From the NCBI GenBank assembly GCA_028386065.3, contig JAKUCV010004268.1:1-64000 (forward strand): a stretch of DNA of 64,000 bases, in the 5' to 3' direction. The translations under genes and the position numbers were made by a program. Every line of letters starts with the position of its first letter. Positions within the stretch are counted from its first letter, which is position 1. Below, piece by piece: positions 1-11,047 of the stretch. Under the pieces are notes generated by a model, which was not told the origin of the DNA, did no database searches, and saw only the letters and a list, made by a program, of their open reading frames with translations. The stretch is from Turnera subulata. Taxonomy: Eukaryota > Streptophyta > Magnoliopsida > Malpighiales > Passifloraceae.

Positions 1-356
1 TCACTTTTGATTTTGGATTATTTTATCGGCGGATTGCCGGGTTTATGTTTTGATGGTGTTTCGGCAGGATGCCGGGTTGTCTTGTGGCTTGCTAAGCCGG
101 ATTATTATGTTCTTCTTGACATCTCGTTTTATTGAGAATTTTGGATATTGTTTATATTGGTTTTCGTGTCCCGGGTTTCAGGGGTATTTTGGGAATTTCC
201 TTTGTTTAAGTATTTTATTGTTAAATTGGGACACGAGTGTTTCATAAAATAATTTATTTTTCCTAGTCAAAAAATCCGGAAATTCCTCAAGGGTAAAATT
301 GGAATAAAAATTCCGAAAATTCCATAAATTAAATTATAAAAATCCGGGGCGTTACA
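1..356 (+). repeat. 3' end of a gypsy-type LTR (fragment)
   Basis: AT-rich, non-coding sequence ending in a CCGGGGCGTTACA-type terminus at 356. Such an ending (terminal CA after a GC-rich box) is common for plant Ty3/gypsy LTRs, and another LTR in this window ends in GTTACA at 38669. The left end lies outside the window, so length and orientation cannot be tested. No gene is visible. Confidence 0.35.
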
Positions 357-565
357 CCTTGAGTAGTGGATGTACCCATAGGATTTAGGGGGAACCACTT
401 TAAATTGGTGTGTTTGTTGTTGTGTGTGTTTGCTCTCTTCTCTTACCTTCAACCTCTCTTTTGTTCTTAGAAAACCCAGAATTTGTGTAGCAGTCTTCTA
501 CACGAATTTTCTTGAAAGTTGTTTTAGAGGCTAATTCAACTCCCCCTTCTTAGCCTTTTGGGCCT
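357..565 (+). repeat. truncated copia-like LTR fragment
   Basis: The stretch has the layout of a copia LTR 3' half: a GTGGATGTACCC block, GGAACCACTTTAAATTGG, a TG-rich and CT-rich tract, and a terminal TTCAACTCCCCCTTCTTAGC-like end. No coding sequence or second LTR is present here. The assignment comes from overall resemblance and is tentative. Confidence 0.35.
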
Positions 566-592
566 ACACATCGCACATGTAGAAAAAACTAG

Positions 593-2354
593 TCTATATA
601 TACTATATATAAAAGCGTGGCCTCTCGAGATTAAAAGACTGAAATATTCTTATTTAATATTATATTAATGACAACAGATAATGTGTGATACGTCATACAC
701 TAATGAATGATATGTAGTCTATTATAAAAATTCTCTTATAGTCTAACAACGAGCAAATTAATAGAATTACCTTCTTTATTAAATATATAGTTTATAATAT
801 CAAGAATATCAACAAATTACAAGTCTTCTATAACAACTCTCTTATACTATAAAAGTCAACAAATTAATATAATTATTTTTATTATTAAGTATATAATTTA
901 ATATGATAAATTATATAATTTAGAATACCATGAACATCAACAAATATCGTTAAAGAAAATTCAATTTAAGTTTTGCTATACAAAAAGTTATTATGAAGAG
1001 TTCCTATCCCTTTAAATTATACGAATAACAGTAATGAAAAAACAAGTATTGAAAAAACATAATTACAAAAAGAACTTTAAACACTTAGCAAAAAATTAAA
1101 ATCAAGAATAACGATTATGATGAAGAATAATCATGCGAACTCATGAGGGTTGTGCTCGAAGTTTATTGAAACTTTCTAATAAATTCAAATTAATATATAA
1201 ATGATGAAAGCATCTAATAAATTGAATAGAATAATTATCTTCGTATTGACTTTAAAAAATCTAAAAAATATATTACGATATCTTATATATCAAAATAAAT
1301 AAGATATACATGTAAAAAAATACAAATAATTGAGAATTAACATAAAATTTTAAAAACTATATCATGCTACATAAAAAATTAAAAATAATTAATATAAGCT
1401 CTATGGAAGAGAGGTAAAGACAACAAATGAAAGGTGCAAATATAAGTGTGCTATAGAATAATATTATACAAATAATATCAAAATTTAAATGTCGACATAA
1501 AAAATAACATATGAGAAAATAAAAATTAATTTTTTATCTTGTAATAATATTTTAAAATTAGAAAAATTTTATATTATTTAATTATTACAGATGAATAAAA
1601 ATTATATGCAAAATCTAAAAAATATAGAGAATGATTGAAAAATTAATATAAATTCAGATAGAATTATGTATTATAGAAAATAAATAAAAATGAATTTATA
1701 TGAGTTTTGTATAAAAAATATAGAAGAAATAAAAAATTAATATAAATTCTAATAGAATCATGTATTATAGAAAATAAATAAAAATCAATTTGTATGAGTT
1801 TTGTAGAAAAAAATTATTGAATTTTAATAATTTAAATGAATGAAATAAAACATAATATAAAAGATGACAATAAATAAACCTTTAATTTATATAAAAGAAA
1901 ATTAAGAATGGTAGTTATATAAAAAATCTATCCATGTATAATGATGAGTAATATTATTTTTCATATTCTAAGATCGGTAAACAATATGATATATACTATA
2001 TGTATCATGAAGATTTTAACCAAAATAATAAAAATACATGAATTACTATGTAAAATTATAAAAGATGAATAAATAATTTATAAATATAAAAAACACTATT
2101 ATTTCCCCTTACACTTTTTCATAATTTAATTTATTATTATTATTTATAATTTGAAAAATATTTTTTATTAATAATAATGAATTTTAGAATGTCATCATAA
2201 TAATATATTACGAAATAAATTAAAAAACAATAATCTAATTTAACAATTTATATTTACATTAATTTATTTATCAGTTTTCATTTGAATAATTATTATTATT
2301 AAAAAATAATTATATTATATATTACCCTACTACTACGTGCGTGCAGAAAACTAG
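593..2354 (+). mobile_element. non-autonomous Helitron-like element
   Basis: A 1.76-kb, very AT-rich block with no open reading frame. It starts with TCTATATATACTATATATAA and ends with CTAG followed by T. Plant Helitrons typically begin with TC and end in CTRR about ten bases after a small GC-rich hairpin. A GC-rich segment (CTACTACGTGCGTGCAG) lies just before the end, although its hairpin is imperfect. The base before the 5' end is G instead of the usual A, because the element abuts another CTAG end (positions 589-592). There is no Rep/helicase gene, so it would depend on an autonomous partner. Confidence 0.5.
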
Positions 2355-2470
2355 TAAAACTAAAACTACTGCCTTCTACTGCCTCCCAAGTTTGCAATAA
2401 GGAACAAAGCGTGCAATCCGGTGGACGACTCCTATATTTAGCTGTTTCTTCGCTTTCTCCCTCTTATTTA

Positions 2471-3362
2471 GGGATGGCAATTGGGTAGGGTCGGATAGGG
2501 TAAGCAAGACCCAGACCCGGACCCTTAATTAAATCGGGTAGGGTAAGAATAGACTAATTATGGATCGGGTAGGGTAAAGTTTAAATTTTTTGCCTAACGG
2601 GTAATATGGTCTGGGTAAGGGTATACCCGCTATATCCGCTAAGTAAAAATCAAGTTCTAATTTTTAAAAAAATCCTACAATTATTAAATTAGCATTCATG
2701 AAATATGTTCCAAGTTAAAGCATAAAAATTTTAAAAATAACAAGAAGTCCAAAATTTTAAAGTAACGTGTAACTTTTCTCAACTTAAAATCCAAACAATT
2801 TTTTATTTTTTAATCTCCATCATCTTCTCTACCAAGATCAACATATATTATTCTAAAAAAAAAGTTAATATTATTAAATAATATAAAAATGAGAATCTTA
2901 TAATAAATTAAAAATATAAATTAATATTGAATGCTTATTTTCTTCTTCCATATTATTGCCATAAACAATTGTAGGATAATTATATATTAATGTTCCTTTA
3001 AAGATAAAGAAAAATTATAATAACATAATATTAGTTTAGAGTTGTAGAGCTCGAAATTTCAATAGACTTAAGAGGAGGTGGACGAAATTTCAATAGAAAA
3101 AGAAAAGGAGGTGAGTGGAAAAGAATTAAAGAAAAAAAAGAAAAAAACTAAGTTGATTTTTGTATTACGATTATAGATTTTAGAATATTATAATAGATAG
3201 GGTCTAACGTGTAGGGTAAAACCTAGACCCTACCCGGACCCGGTCAACTCGGGTCCGGGTAATACCCTACTTTTTTTTTACCCGGTCAAAGTCGGGTAAT
3301 ACCCTACCCATAAAAGCGGGTTTCAAGTGGGTATCGGGTAGACCCGGAAAAATTGCCATCCC
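2471..3362. mobile_element. 892-bp terminal-inverted-repeat element (MITE-like)
   Basis: The ends are exact inverted repeats, GGGATGGCAATT at 2471 and its complement ending at 3362. Both ends are flanked by TTTA (2467-2470 and 3363-3366). Both sub-terminal regions are rich in GGGTAGGG/ACCCGG runs, while the core is AT-rich and non-coding. The GGGATGGCAA end is close to hAT-type termini, but no 8-bp duplication is present. A short TTA/TTTA duplication would instead suit PIF/Harbinger. The superfamily is left open. Bases 2355-2470 to its left hold nothing recognisable. Confidence 0.6.
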
Positions 3363-4309
3363 TTTAGTCGCCAACATCAACAAATTCACCCATGATCTCA
3401 TTACAAAACAACCTTTAGCTTCAGGTTTTCAAGTGTGCCAACAACATAAGTTACACCAACTACAAACTGAGTTCACTTCCATTTGCTAATTATTACAAAT
3501 ATCTCATCACCCAAGGTAACAGCTTCCAAATTTCCCTTCGCATACAAAACCAAATGAGACTAGTGGTTGTACAAGGCTAGGGGAAGGGGCATCAGTAAAA
3601 CGTTAAAAGGCATGAACTCGGAAATCTATCCATCAAATGCATGAAACAAACTATTAGATCTCTTTGATTGGTGCTTGAGCATTTCAGAATTGGTAGTCCA
3701 TACTCAAAATAGGAAACCCAACAAGCGGTTTATTATTTAGATTATAAGGAAGGAAGTTGATAGGTGTTGGAAATACATAGAAATGAAAGCATAACGTACC
3801 CACAGTTTTAGGGTACCATCTTCTGCCAATAAAAAAGCATAAGTCCAAATCATTTGCTTAGACGTGCATTCTGATTTAACATGAGAAAGGAAATGCTCAA
3901 AGGAAAGACGCAACAAGAATAAGCGTATCAAAATATTCAAATGGCCAAGCAGAACAGGCAAAAGCAGATTCGCCGGGACGGGAAAGAATCGAAAGATTAT
4001 GTGACATGATAAACAGTAAGCAACAATATGCTTGAAGGCTAACAAAAGTACCACTGAAGTGTGTCCCATTCACCTGAAACCAAATGCATTAATCGACAGT
4101 AGGTTAAAAATATGCAAGTGATTAGCAAACCAACAAAAACTGATTCTTTAGGGGGCACCTCAAAAGAATACTAAGATGAGTAGATTTTCATAAAAGAAAC
4201 TTGTTTAGAAAAGTGTACATAAGCTTGTGGCTGTTTGGCACACACATACAGTTGAATGAGCTTCTTCCTAATCTTCTTTTTGTTTTTCCGGATTCTTTGT
4301 TCATGAAAA
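3363..4309. other. intergenic region downstream of CAF1
   Basis: Sequence of ordinary composition without repeats or a convincing reading frame. It lies 3' of the minus-strand CAF1 gene and probably includes its 3' UTR and polyadenylation region. I see no clear AATAAA-type signal. One 110-codon minus-strand frame at 3737-4069 lacks any recognisable motif and is not called. Confidence 0.4.
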
Positions 4310-5131
4310 TCAATGAGTCTGTCCATTCTCAACACCTAAGCCATACAAGACACCAGCATACCTCTCCAAGGAGCCGCTGAAGAAATTATCTTTTAGCTTC
4401 CTGAATGTACAAGCTGTGAGCAAACTGTCGGAACCCGCTTGATGGCATATCCCAACTCTCTCCACTTCCAACAGCTCAGCAAGCTTGTTCAACCCTCCAT
4501 GCAGACTATTGCAAAACTTCATCAAGTGCTTAATGTCATAGATGGTCGGAAAGTACATATTGATCAAGTTGAAGAACCCAGCTTGCGTTTCAGGCAAATC
4601 TTGACAAGTCAGGAGCTTAAGCAAGTAGCCAAAATCATACCCGCTATGGAAAGTTACCCAACACACGCTATCATTCAACACAATTCCTGACGACATCAAG
4701 AGCTCCCCAAACCGCATTGCATCAATACCCTTCTCATTGTTCTTTTTAAAATCAATACCACTTTGGCGCAAGAGCTCGATTGAATCATTCGCGAAAACAT
4801 CCTCATTCACATTGAACTCACGGAAATTGAATTGCCAAATGCAGTACTTGTCCGTTCCACAAGTTGGCAGATTCCCTTGCTCGTCGGAAAATGTTAGACC
4901 CAACTGAATCAACTTCAACATATTCACGTTGTCCTTCAAAGTCTGGTAATGGTAGTCATTGCTGTTCTTAAAATTGCCCAGCGGACGCAGTACTATGCCG
5001 GGGAACTCCGTGTCCATGGCAACATAAGGGAAATCATCAACTACTTCGCGGATAAGAGCAAACTCCTCTTCAAGATTGTCATTCCACACCTCACGAATTT
5101 GAATAGAATCACCTTTAGGCAGCAGAGACAT
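4310..5131 (-). CDS. CAF1: CCR4-associated factor 1 (CAF1) poly(A) ribonuclease
   Basis: A 273-residue DEDDh-family 3'-5' exoribonuclease. CAF1 is a catalytic subunit of the CCR4-NOT complex and shortens mRNA poly(A) tails in the cytoplasm. All catalytic residues are present: Asp40 and Glu42 in AMDTEFPG, Asp166 in [10 protein letters not shown], and His230 and Asp235 in [11 protein letters not shown]. The length is usual for plant CAF1 proteins and the reading frame is intact and intronless, as is common in plant CAF1 genes. The start is the ATG giving [16 protein letters not shown], a typical plant CAF1 N-terminus, with G at -3. An in-frame upstream extension to 5194 would need a TTG codon and is rejected. 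This is the only clear host protein gene in the window. Confidence 0.97.
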   Translation of the reverse strand: MSLLPKGDSIQIREVWNDNLEEEFALIREVVDDFPYVAMDTEFPGIVLRPLGNFKNSNDYHYQTLKDNVNMLKLIQLGLTFSDEQGNLPTCGTDKYCIWQFNFREFNVNEDVFANDSIELLRQSGIDFKKNNEKGIDAMRFGELLMSSGIVLNDSVCWVTFHSGYDFGYLLKLLTCQDLPETQAGFFNLINMYFPTIYDIKHLMKFCNSLHGGLNKLAELLEVERVGICHQAGSDSLLTACTFRKLKDNFFSGSLERYAGVLYGLGVENGQTH

Positions 5132-5203
5132 TGCACGGAGACAAAACCCAGAACCAAAATGGGACCAAAACAACAACAAAGACGCCACCAACAACGAAAA
5201 TAG

Positions 5204-5504
5204 CTGAAAGACCTAGTAACCTCAAAACGGCATCCAATTCCACGAAACCCTAATTAAAATTTACAGCAACCCCAATTGATGTCACCAAATCTGCAGCAAG
5301 ATTTCACAAAAAAAAAAAAGAAAAAGAAAAAGAAAAAGGGGGAACCAATTTCAATCTCAAAACCGAAAAGAAATCCAAAATTAAACCATAGAAAAAGACA
5401 CAAACTTTACACAGATTTAGAGGTCTAAAGAATCAAAAGCTAACAAACAAAACAAACCCACAAAAGAAATGAACAGACAAAAATACAGAGAAATGGAATC
5501 TGAC
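5204..5504 (-). other. probable 5' UTR intron of CAF1
   Basis: On the minus strand a donor CTTTCAG|GTCAGATT (GT at 5504-5503) is followed 301 bases later by a T-rich acceptor GGTCTTTCAG (AG at 5205-5204), ending 72 bases before the CAF1 ATG. The sequence upstream (5505-5590) is CT-rich with CTCTCTCAA motifs, as in many plant 5' UTRs. Leader introns are known in plant CAF1 genes. The splice sites are read by eye only. Confidence 0.55.
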
Positions 5505-6538
5505 CTGAAAGATGACAGATCTGGGCGTGCAAATTCTTGAGAGAGAAACAAACATTGAGAGAGAAAAAAGAAAGATGGGGGAGACCAAAACTGGGTTGGG
5601 TATAGGGGTATATGGTTAATAGAGGAGGAAAATGAGACGGAGGAAGAAGATAGAGATGGGCAGATATTTCCAATTTTTTTTTATGGGGTCAAAAATTGGA
5701 GACGGTGATGACGTTCGGTTTTTCTAAGGTTTTTGTCTCTCTCTTTATCTGGTTGATTCTCGAACTAATAATATGCCTGCCTGGTGTGTTTTGTGTTCTG
5801 TAATAACAACAGAAGAAGACAAAGATATGAAAAAAAGTGTTCTTTTTTTTTCCACTCTTTCCCTTTTTTGTGTGTGTTTTTGTTTTTTTTACAGAGGAGG
5901 TTTGTTTTCTTACAGGAAAAATAAAAAAGAAGAAAAAGAAAGAAACAAAAAGAATTTTAGCCGGCTGGAAAACCTTTCTCCTCGCTCGTTTTTTTTCCTC
6001 TTTCTTTCTCGAAAAATAAACTCTTTTTTTACCTTCTGACGAGCAAGAGGAAGAAAGGAATTTTTGTAAACCGGGATGTGTGGGTTGAGAAGGAACAACC
6101 AACAGGTGTTTTTCTTCCTTCTCTTCTTTTATTTTGACTTGGTTAGTTTGGTTTTGTTAACAAAAAAAATTGAGTTTCATTTCTTTGATTCAGAGTATTC
6201 ATAGGTGTCAGTTTTTTTTGTTCATGAAAAAATGTAATATTTTTTTAAGGAAGGAAGAATTTTTCACAACAAAAAAGAAGAAGATTTAAAAAAAAAAAAA
6301 TTCGTGGAACAAAGATAAGAAAAAAAGAAAAAAAAAAAGAGTCTAGTTATTACTGGTTGCTCACCTTTCTCTCCACGTGCATACGGATGGGTTTGGACAA
6401 GGATGGGCGGAGAAGAAGAGACAAAGTATAAATTGAATACATTTTTTAGAATAAATACACTAAAAATAAATGGAATGTTATAAATAAATAAATTATGATA
6501 AATGTCATTCTTATTATTCATTAAATTTTAATTTTATG
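5505..6538 (-). promoter_or_regulatory. CAF1 leader exon and upstream region
   Basis: About 1 kb upstream of CAF1 containing a CT-rich probable leader (5510-5590), TATAC/ATATAC motifs around 5600-5612 and long A/T homopolymer and purine/pyrimidine tracts (5830-6350). Frames in this part (for example 5689-6102 on the minus strand) are low-complexity Lys/Phe-rich and not genes. The exact promoter elements cannot be fixed from the sequence alone. Confidence 0.45.
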
Positions 6539-6997
6539 GAATTTATTTAGTAAATATTTTATCCATATATTTAATTTTTACATGGATTTTTCTATCTATT
6601 TATTTATCTCTATTGTCTTTATCTTTATTACTTAAATCCATGTGATTTCATTCTTATAAACCAACCTAACTTAATTGTTTTTATCCTCCCTTTTTTTACG
6701 TATTAATACCCCCTCCGCATTTACTCTTTAATCCCCCAACATAAACTCCTCTCGTCACACGTCACATTACTACATACCTCTCATAAGTTCGTTCCATCTT
6801 TCTGTAATTTAATTTGTGATATTACCATCAAATATATATTATCACAAAGGTATATTATTATTATCAAGTTAATATTACTACCATCAAGGTTTATTTCACC
6901 TTCTTTTTTACAATACATTATCAGCACGAGTCTCTACCCTCCTAAGATAATTATTTTTCTTATAACTACTTTTATCATTTTTATATATACATATATA

Positions 6998-7200
6998 GTA
7001 CTTATACTGCTGAAAGATGTATCGAGTAAGCGTATATACATTACATAGTCTATATTATTATTCTACTTATACTGCTGAAAGATTTATCGAGTAAGCGTAT
7101 GCATATTACACATTCTATGTTATTATTCAACTAATATTGCTGAAAGATTTATAGCGTAAGTTTATACACATTACATATTTTATATTATCATTTTACTATT
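6998..7200. repeat. three-unit tandem repeat of about 66 bp in the copia leader
   Basis: Three consecutive units share a core GCTGAAAGATKTATCGAGTA followed by GCGTATAYACATTACA and an ATTATTATTCTAC tract. The same triplet recurs in the second duplication copy at about 8539-8740. A single inverted unit is visible near 61558. Confidence 0.7.
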
Positions 7201-7260
7201 CTTTTATTTGTTTTATTCCTTTCGTTATTATTTTACTACTGTTATTACGACTGATATTAG

Positions 7261-7545
7261 AAAACTTGAATTTGAGGCCCTTGACATTTCTAGAAAAAAT
7301 TATTTATCATGAGTACTAGATGCTAATGGTCTGGAAGATATAATAAAGGAAGAAGAAAAAGCATCTATTTTAAATAAGGCGAAAGTTTATTTTTTTTCCT
7401 CCGTCGTCATCTTCATGATAGTTTAAAGACTGGATGACATACTGTTAAAAATCTTGTAAATCTTTGGAAGAATTTAAAAGAAATTATAACCACCAGAAGA
7501 TGGTTACTCTCCCAAAATTTTATTATAAGTGTATGCATTTGAGGT
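7261..7545 (+). pseudogene. copia gag remnant (copy 1)
   Basis: Conceptual translation with frame changes gives the start of a plant copia Gag: LEFEALDISRKNYLS, then remnants matching the LVNLWKNLKE and MVTLPKFYYK positions. It has stops and a TCATGAGT change where copy 2 reads SWVLDANG. It is cut off after the MHLRL-like position by the gypsy integrase junction near 7545. Confidence 0.65.
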
Positions 7546-8076
7546 TGTGAGCTTCGTTCAGAAACTATCGAAACAGGCAAACCATGTAACCTCACAATTT
7601 CATCAATATAAACTTGTGCTAACTTGGCAAAATTATAAGTATTCTTCACCGAAAGAAACTGAGCAGACTTGGTCAATCTATCAACAATCGCCCATATAGA
7701 GTCGAATCCACCTACAGTCCGTGGCAACCCACCAACAAAATCTATAGTAATTCTCTCGCACTTCCATTCCGGAACTAATAAGGGTTGAAGTAATCCTGGT
7801 GGTTTTTGGTGCTCTCCTTTCACTTGCTGGTATATCAAGCACTTGGAAACATAATCTGCCACATCTCACTTCATATTGTTCCACCAATAGTGTGTCTTGA
7901 GATCATGATACATATTGTTGGAACTTGGGTGCAGAGTGTATCGGGTTTGGTGTGCTTCATTCATAAGTTTATTACGGAGATCCCCGACATCAGGAACATT
8001 CATCCTTGTGCCGAACCTCAAAATCCCATCATCTGTAACCACAAATCCAGCTAGTTCTCCTCGGCTTGCCTTTTTC
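7546..8076 (-). pseudogene. gypsy integrase N-terminal remnant (copy 1)
   Basis: Encodes the linker ([20 protein letters not shown]), the zinc-binding HHCC region (the second Cys of the CLICQQ motif is Tyr here) and the integrase core start with ITIDFVGGLP and WAIVDRLTKSAQF. The second catalytic Asp region (SDRDP in relatives) is degraded to SERSS, and the frame then runs into antisense copia sequence. It cannot encode an active integrase. Confidence 0.8.
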
Positions 8077-9582
8077 GAATTTATCCTAGTAAATATTTTA
8101 TCCATGCACCTAATTTTCACATGGATTTTTCTATCTACTTATTTACCTTCTATTGTCTTCATCTTTATTACCTAAATCCATGGGATTTCATTCTTATAAA
8201 CCAATCTAACTTAATTGTTTTTGACCTCCTATTTTTTTTACGTATTAATACCCCCTCTATCTACACATTTACTCTTTAATCTCCCAGCATAAACTCCTCT
8301 CTTCACATTACTACATACCTCCCACAAGTTCCCTCCATCTATCTGTAATTTATATTACTTGTCCATTTGTAATATTACCATCAAATTTATATTATCACAA
8401 AGGTATATTATTACTATCGAGTCAATATTACTACCATCAAGGTTTATTTCACCTTCTTTTTTACAACACATTATCAGCACGAGTCTCTACCCTCCTAAGA
8501 TAATTACTTTTATCATTTATATATATACATATATAGTACTTATACTGCTGAAAGATGTATCGAGTAAGCGTATATACATTACATAGTCTATATTATTATT
8601 CTACTTATATTGCTGAAAGATTTATCGAGTAAGCGTATACATACTACACATTCTATGTTATTATTCTACTAATATTGCTGAAAGATTTATAGAGTAAGTT
8701 TATATAGATTACATATTTTATATTATCATTTTGCTATTGTTTTATTTGTTTTATTCCTTCCGTTATTATTTTACTACTGTTATTACGACTAATATTACAA
8801 GACTTGAATTTGAGGCCCTTGACATTTCTAGAAAAAATTATTTGTCATGGGTACTAGATGCTAATGGTCTGGAAGATATAATAAAGGAAGAAGACAAAGC
8901 TTCTACTTTAAATTAGGCGAAAGTTTATTTTTTTCCTCCGCTGTCATCTTCATGATAGTTTAAAGACTGGATGTCATACTGTTAAAAATCTTGTAAATCT
9001 TTTGAAGATTCAAAAGAAATTACGACCACCAGAAGATGGTTACTCTCCCAAAATTTTATTATAAGTGTATGCATTTGAGGTTGCGGGCCTCGATAAAAAA
9101 CTGTCGAAATAGGCACACCATGTAGCCTCACAATTTCATCAATATAAACTTGTGCTAACTTGGCAAAATTATAAGTATTCTTCACCGAAAGAAACTGAGC
9201 TGACTTGGTCAATCTATCAACAATCACCCATATAAAGTCGAATCCACCTACAGTCGGTGGCAACCTACCAACAAAATCCATAGTAATTCTCTCCTACTTC
9301 CATTCCGGAACGAATAAGGCTGAAGTAATCCTGGTGGTTTTTGGTGCTCTCCTTTCACTTGCTGGCATATCAAGCACTTGGCAACATAATCTGCCACATC
9401 TCGCTTCATATTGTTCCACCAACAGTGTGTCTTGGTGATGAATGTATCGGGTTTGGTGTGCTTTATTCATAAGTTTATTACGGAGATCCCCGACATCAGG
9501 AACATACATCCTTATGCCGAATCTCAAAATCCCATCATCTGTAACCACAAATCCAGCTAGTTCCCCTCGGCTTGCCTTTTCC
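8077..9582. repeat. tandem segmental duplication, copy 2
   Basis: Second copy of the block at 6539-8076, directly abutting it. At its right end it continues without interruption into the rest of the minus-strand gypsy element, whereas copy 1 stops there. This suggests that copy 2 is the original context and copy 1 the extra one. Confidence 0.85.
8801..9082 (+). pseudogene. copia gag remnant (copy 2)
   Basis: Better preserved than copy 1. An open frame reads LEFEALDISRKNYLSWVLDA and continues through GLEDIIKEEDKAS before a stop. The rest, including the NLVNL and PKFYYKCMHLRL positions, is frameshifted. It ends at the same junction with the gypsy integrase as copy 1. Confidence 0.7.
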
Positions 9583-9668
9583 TTGCATACTTTGGTTTCA
9601 GCATCACTATCTTGTGCCCTCACAATTTCATCATTCAGAATGAGACGCACTTGGTAATGTGCCAGCAA
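9083..9668 (-). pseudogene. gypsy integrase N-terminal remnant (copy 2)
   Basis: Minus-strand frames contain the pre-integrase linker (GILRFGIRMYVPDVGDLRNK), part of the HHCC zinc region and the core start with MDFVGRLPP and WVIVDRLTKSAQF. A frameshift lies near 9285. The core stops at the second catalytic position (FYRGP), where copia sequence begins. It continues from the RNase H region of the same element at higher coordinates. Confidence 0.82.
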
Positions 9669-9719
9669 TGCTCACGATTCAGCAACCATACATTGTAAGC
9701 CTTGGTCCAACAATTCATG

Positions 9720-10290
9720 TCAAGCCCCAAGTGCAGGTCTTCTGGCCACGCTAATACGTGCCAAACTACCAACTGATTTCCGACTTAGAGCATGAGCCAC
9801 TACATTGGGTTTTTTGGGATGGTATTTAGTAACACAGTCATAATCCTTGAGCAATTCGACCCACCTCCATTGTCTCAAGTTCAGATCCCGCTGATCCATT
9901 ATGTACTTCAAGCTTTTATGGTCCGTGTAAATTTCACAAGGCTCCCTGTACAAGTAATGCCTCCAAATTTTCGAAGCAAACACTACTACTATCATCTCGA
10001 GATCATACACCAGATAATTCTCATCATTCTTCTTTAGCTTCTAGGTTGCATATGTAATCACCCTGCCTTCTTGCATTAAGACACAAACCAACCCGACCCT
10101 CGATGCATCACAATACACGGTATACACATCATCCTCTTTAGGCAGTGCAAGTATTGGTGCTGTTGTCAATCTTTGTTTTAGCTCCTAAAAGCTAGCCTCA
10201 CAAGTATCAGTCCACACAAATTGTTTCTTCTTTTAGGTCAGTCCGCACAATGGTACAACGATAGTCTAGAAGCCTTCAAAAAACTGTCGG
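9720..10290 (-). pseudogene. gypsy RNase H domain remnant
   Basis: The frame at 9720-10010 contains [30 protein letters not shown] and [17 protein letters not shown], the C-terminal half of a Ty3/gypsy RNase H (an ALSRK end normally preceded by Asp, here His). Upstream, after a stop, 10010-10260 reads the YCDAS catalytic region. It lies in normal gypsy order between reverse transcriptase and integrase. Confidence 0.85.
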
Positions 10291-10301
10291 TAGTATCCTG
10301 C

Positions 10302-10632
10302 CTACCCAAAGAAACTCCGTACTTTCGTCACATTGGTCGGCCTCGGCCACTTCACAATTGCCTCCACTTTCTGCGGGTCAACTTCAATACCCTCAGCTGA
10401 TATTACATGGCCTAGAAATAACACCCTTTCCAACCAGAACCCACACTTAGAATTTTTTCGCAAACAATTTCTCTTCCTGTAAAATCTGGAGCACAATCCT
10501 CAAGTGTTCCTCATGCTCTTGTTTGGTTTTAGAATAGACAAGCACATCATCAATGAACACAATTACAAACTTGTTAAGGTACTGCTTGAACACCTGATTC
10601 ATCAAGTCCATAAAGGCTGCTAGTGCATTGGA
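10302..10632 (-). pseudogene. gypsy reverse transcriptase, C-terminal part
   Basis: Contains the catalytic [19 protein letters not shown] (YxDD-type) box and, after a frame change near 10450, [20 protein letters not shown]. The N-terminal half of the domain lies at 11048-11590, beyond an insertion. The domain is broken and not expressible as one protein. Confidence 0.85.
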
Positions 10633-11047
10633 TCGCCGGCGCGAACCCAGTGGTCTCTGAACATGACCAGGAACCTGAAAAAATTTGGATAGCAGATCAA
10701 GACACAAACCCTTGGTTCTGGAAGGCACATGAGTCCGAATGCTATGTTGAATGTGCGACTGACACTACACTACATAGGTACCTGTGCAGGTGGGGCGTCA
10801 GTCGGTCCTAGAAACTGTTGCTACTTCAATCTAGGAAACAACCGAAAACTCGAAAGGGTTGGCTTTGGAAGCGTTCGTTGGAAACCAAAGCGTCACTCCT
10901 TCCTTTGCAGGATTTTACTATTGGGCTGGTAAAATCTTTGGGAAGACATACCCTGAAACTTTAGGTCAAATCCATTTTTTAGTAAACTGTAGGAATCCTA
11001 GCTATTCACTTTTCATTCTTAAGTTATTCAGAATTCCATAAAAGAAA
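10633..11047. other. about 415 bp of unrecognised DNA inserted in the reverse transcriptase
   Basis: The reverse transcriptase frame stops matching its family just after the FFVMPFSL position (about 11048) and resumes at [13 protein letters not shown] (about 10632), a spot where gypsy proteins normally have no extra residues. The inserted sequence has balanced composition, unlike the AT-rich neighbours, and no clear inverted or direct terminal repeats. Its origin (captured host or organelle DNA) is unknown to me. Confidence 0.6.

Larger units (their letters stand above)
6539..8076. repeat. tandem segmental duplication, copy 1 (copia/gypsy chimera)
   Basis: Begins GAATTTATTTAGTAAATATT and ends at GGCTTGCCTTTTTC. 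The same order of sequences recurs at 8077-9582: AT-rich copia leader, a three-unit tandem repeat, a copia gag remnant on the plus strand, then a gypsy integrase remnant on the minus strand. Both copies share the same copia-to-integrase junction, so the chimera formed before the duplication. Copy 1 carries independent small differences from copy 2. Confidence 0.85.

Noticed and set aside
5132..5194. N-terminal extension of CAF1 by 21 residues
   Set aside because: It would start at a TTG codon. The ATG at 5131 gives the conserved MSLLPK start and a normal family length.
5689..6102. 137-codon minus-strand frame upstream of CAF1
   Set aside because: Low-complexity Lys/Phe/Ser-rich translation of A/T tracts with no motif.
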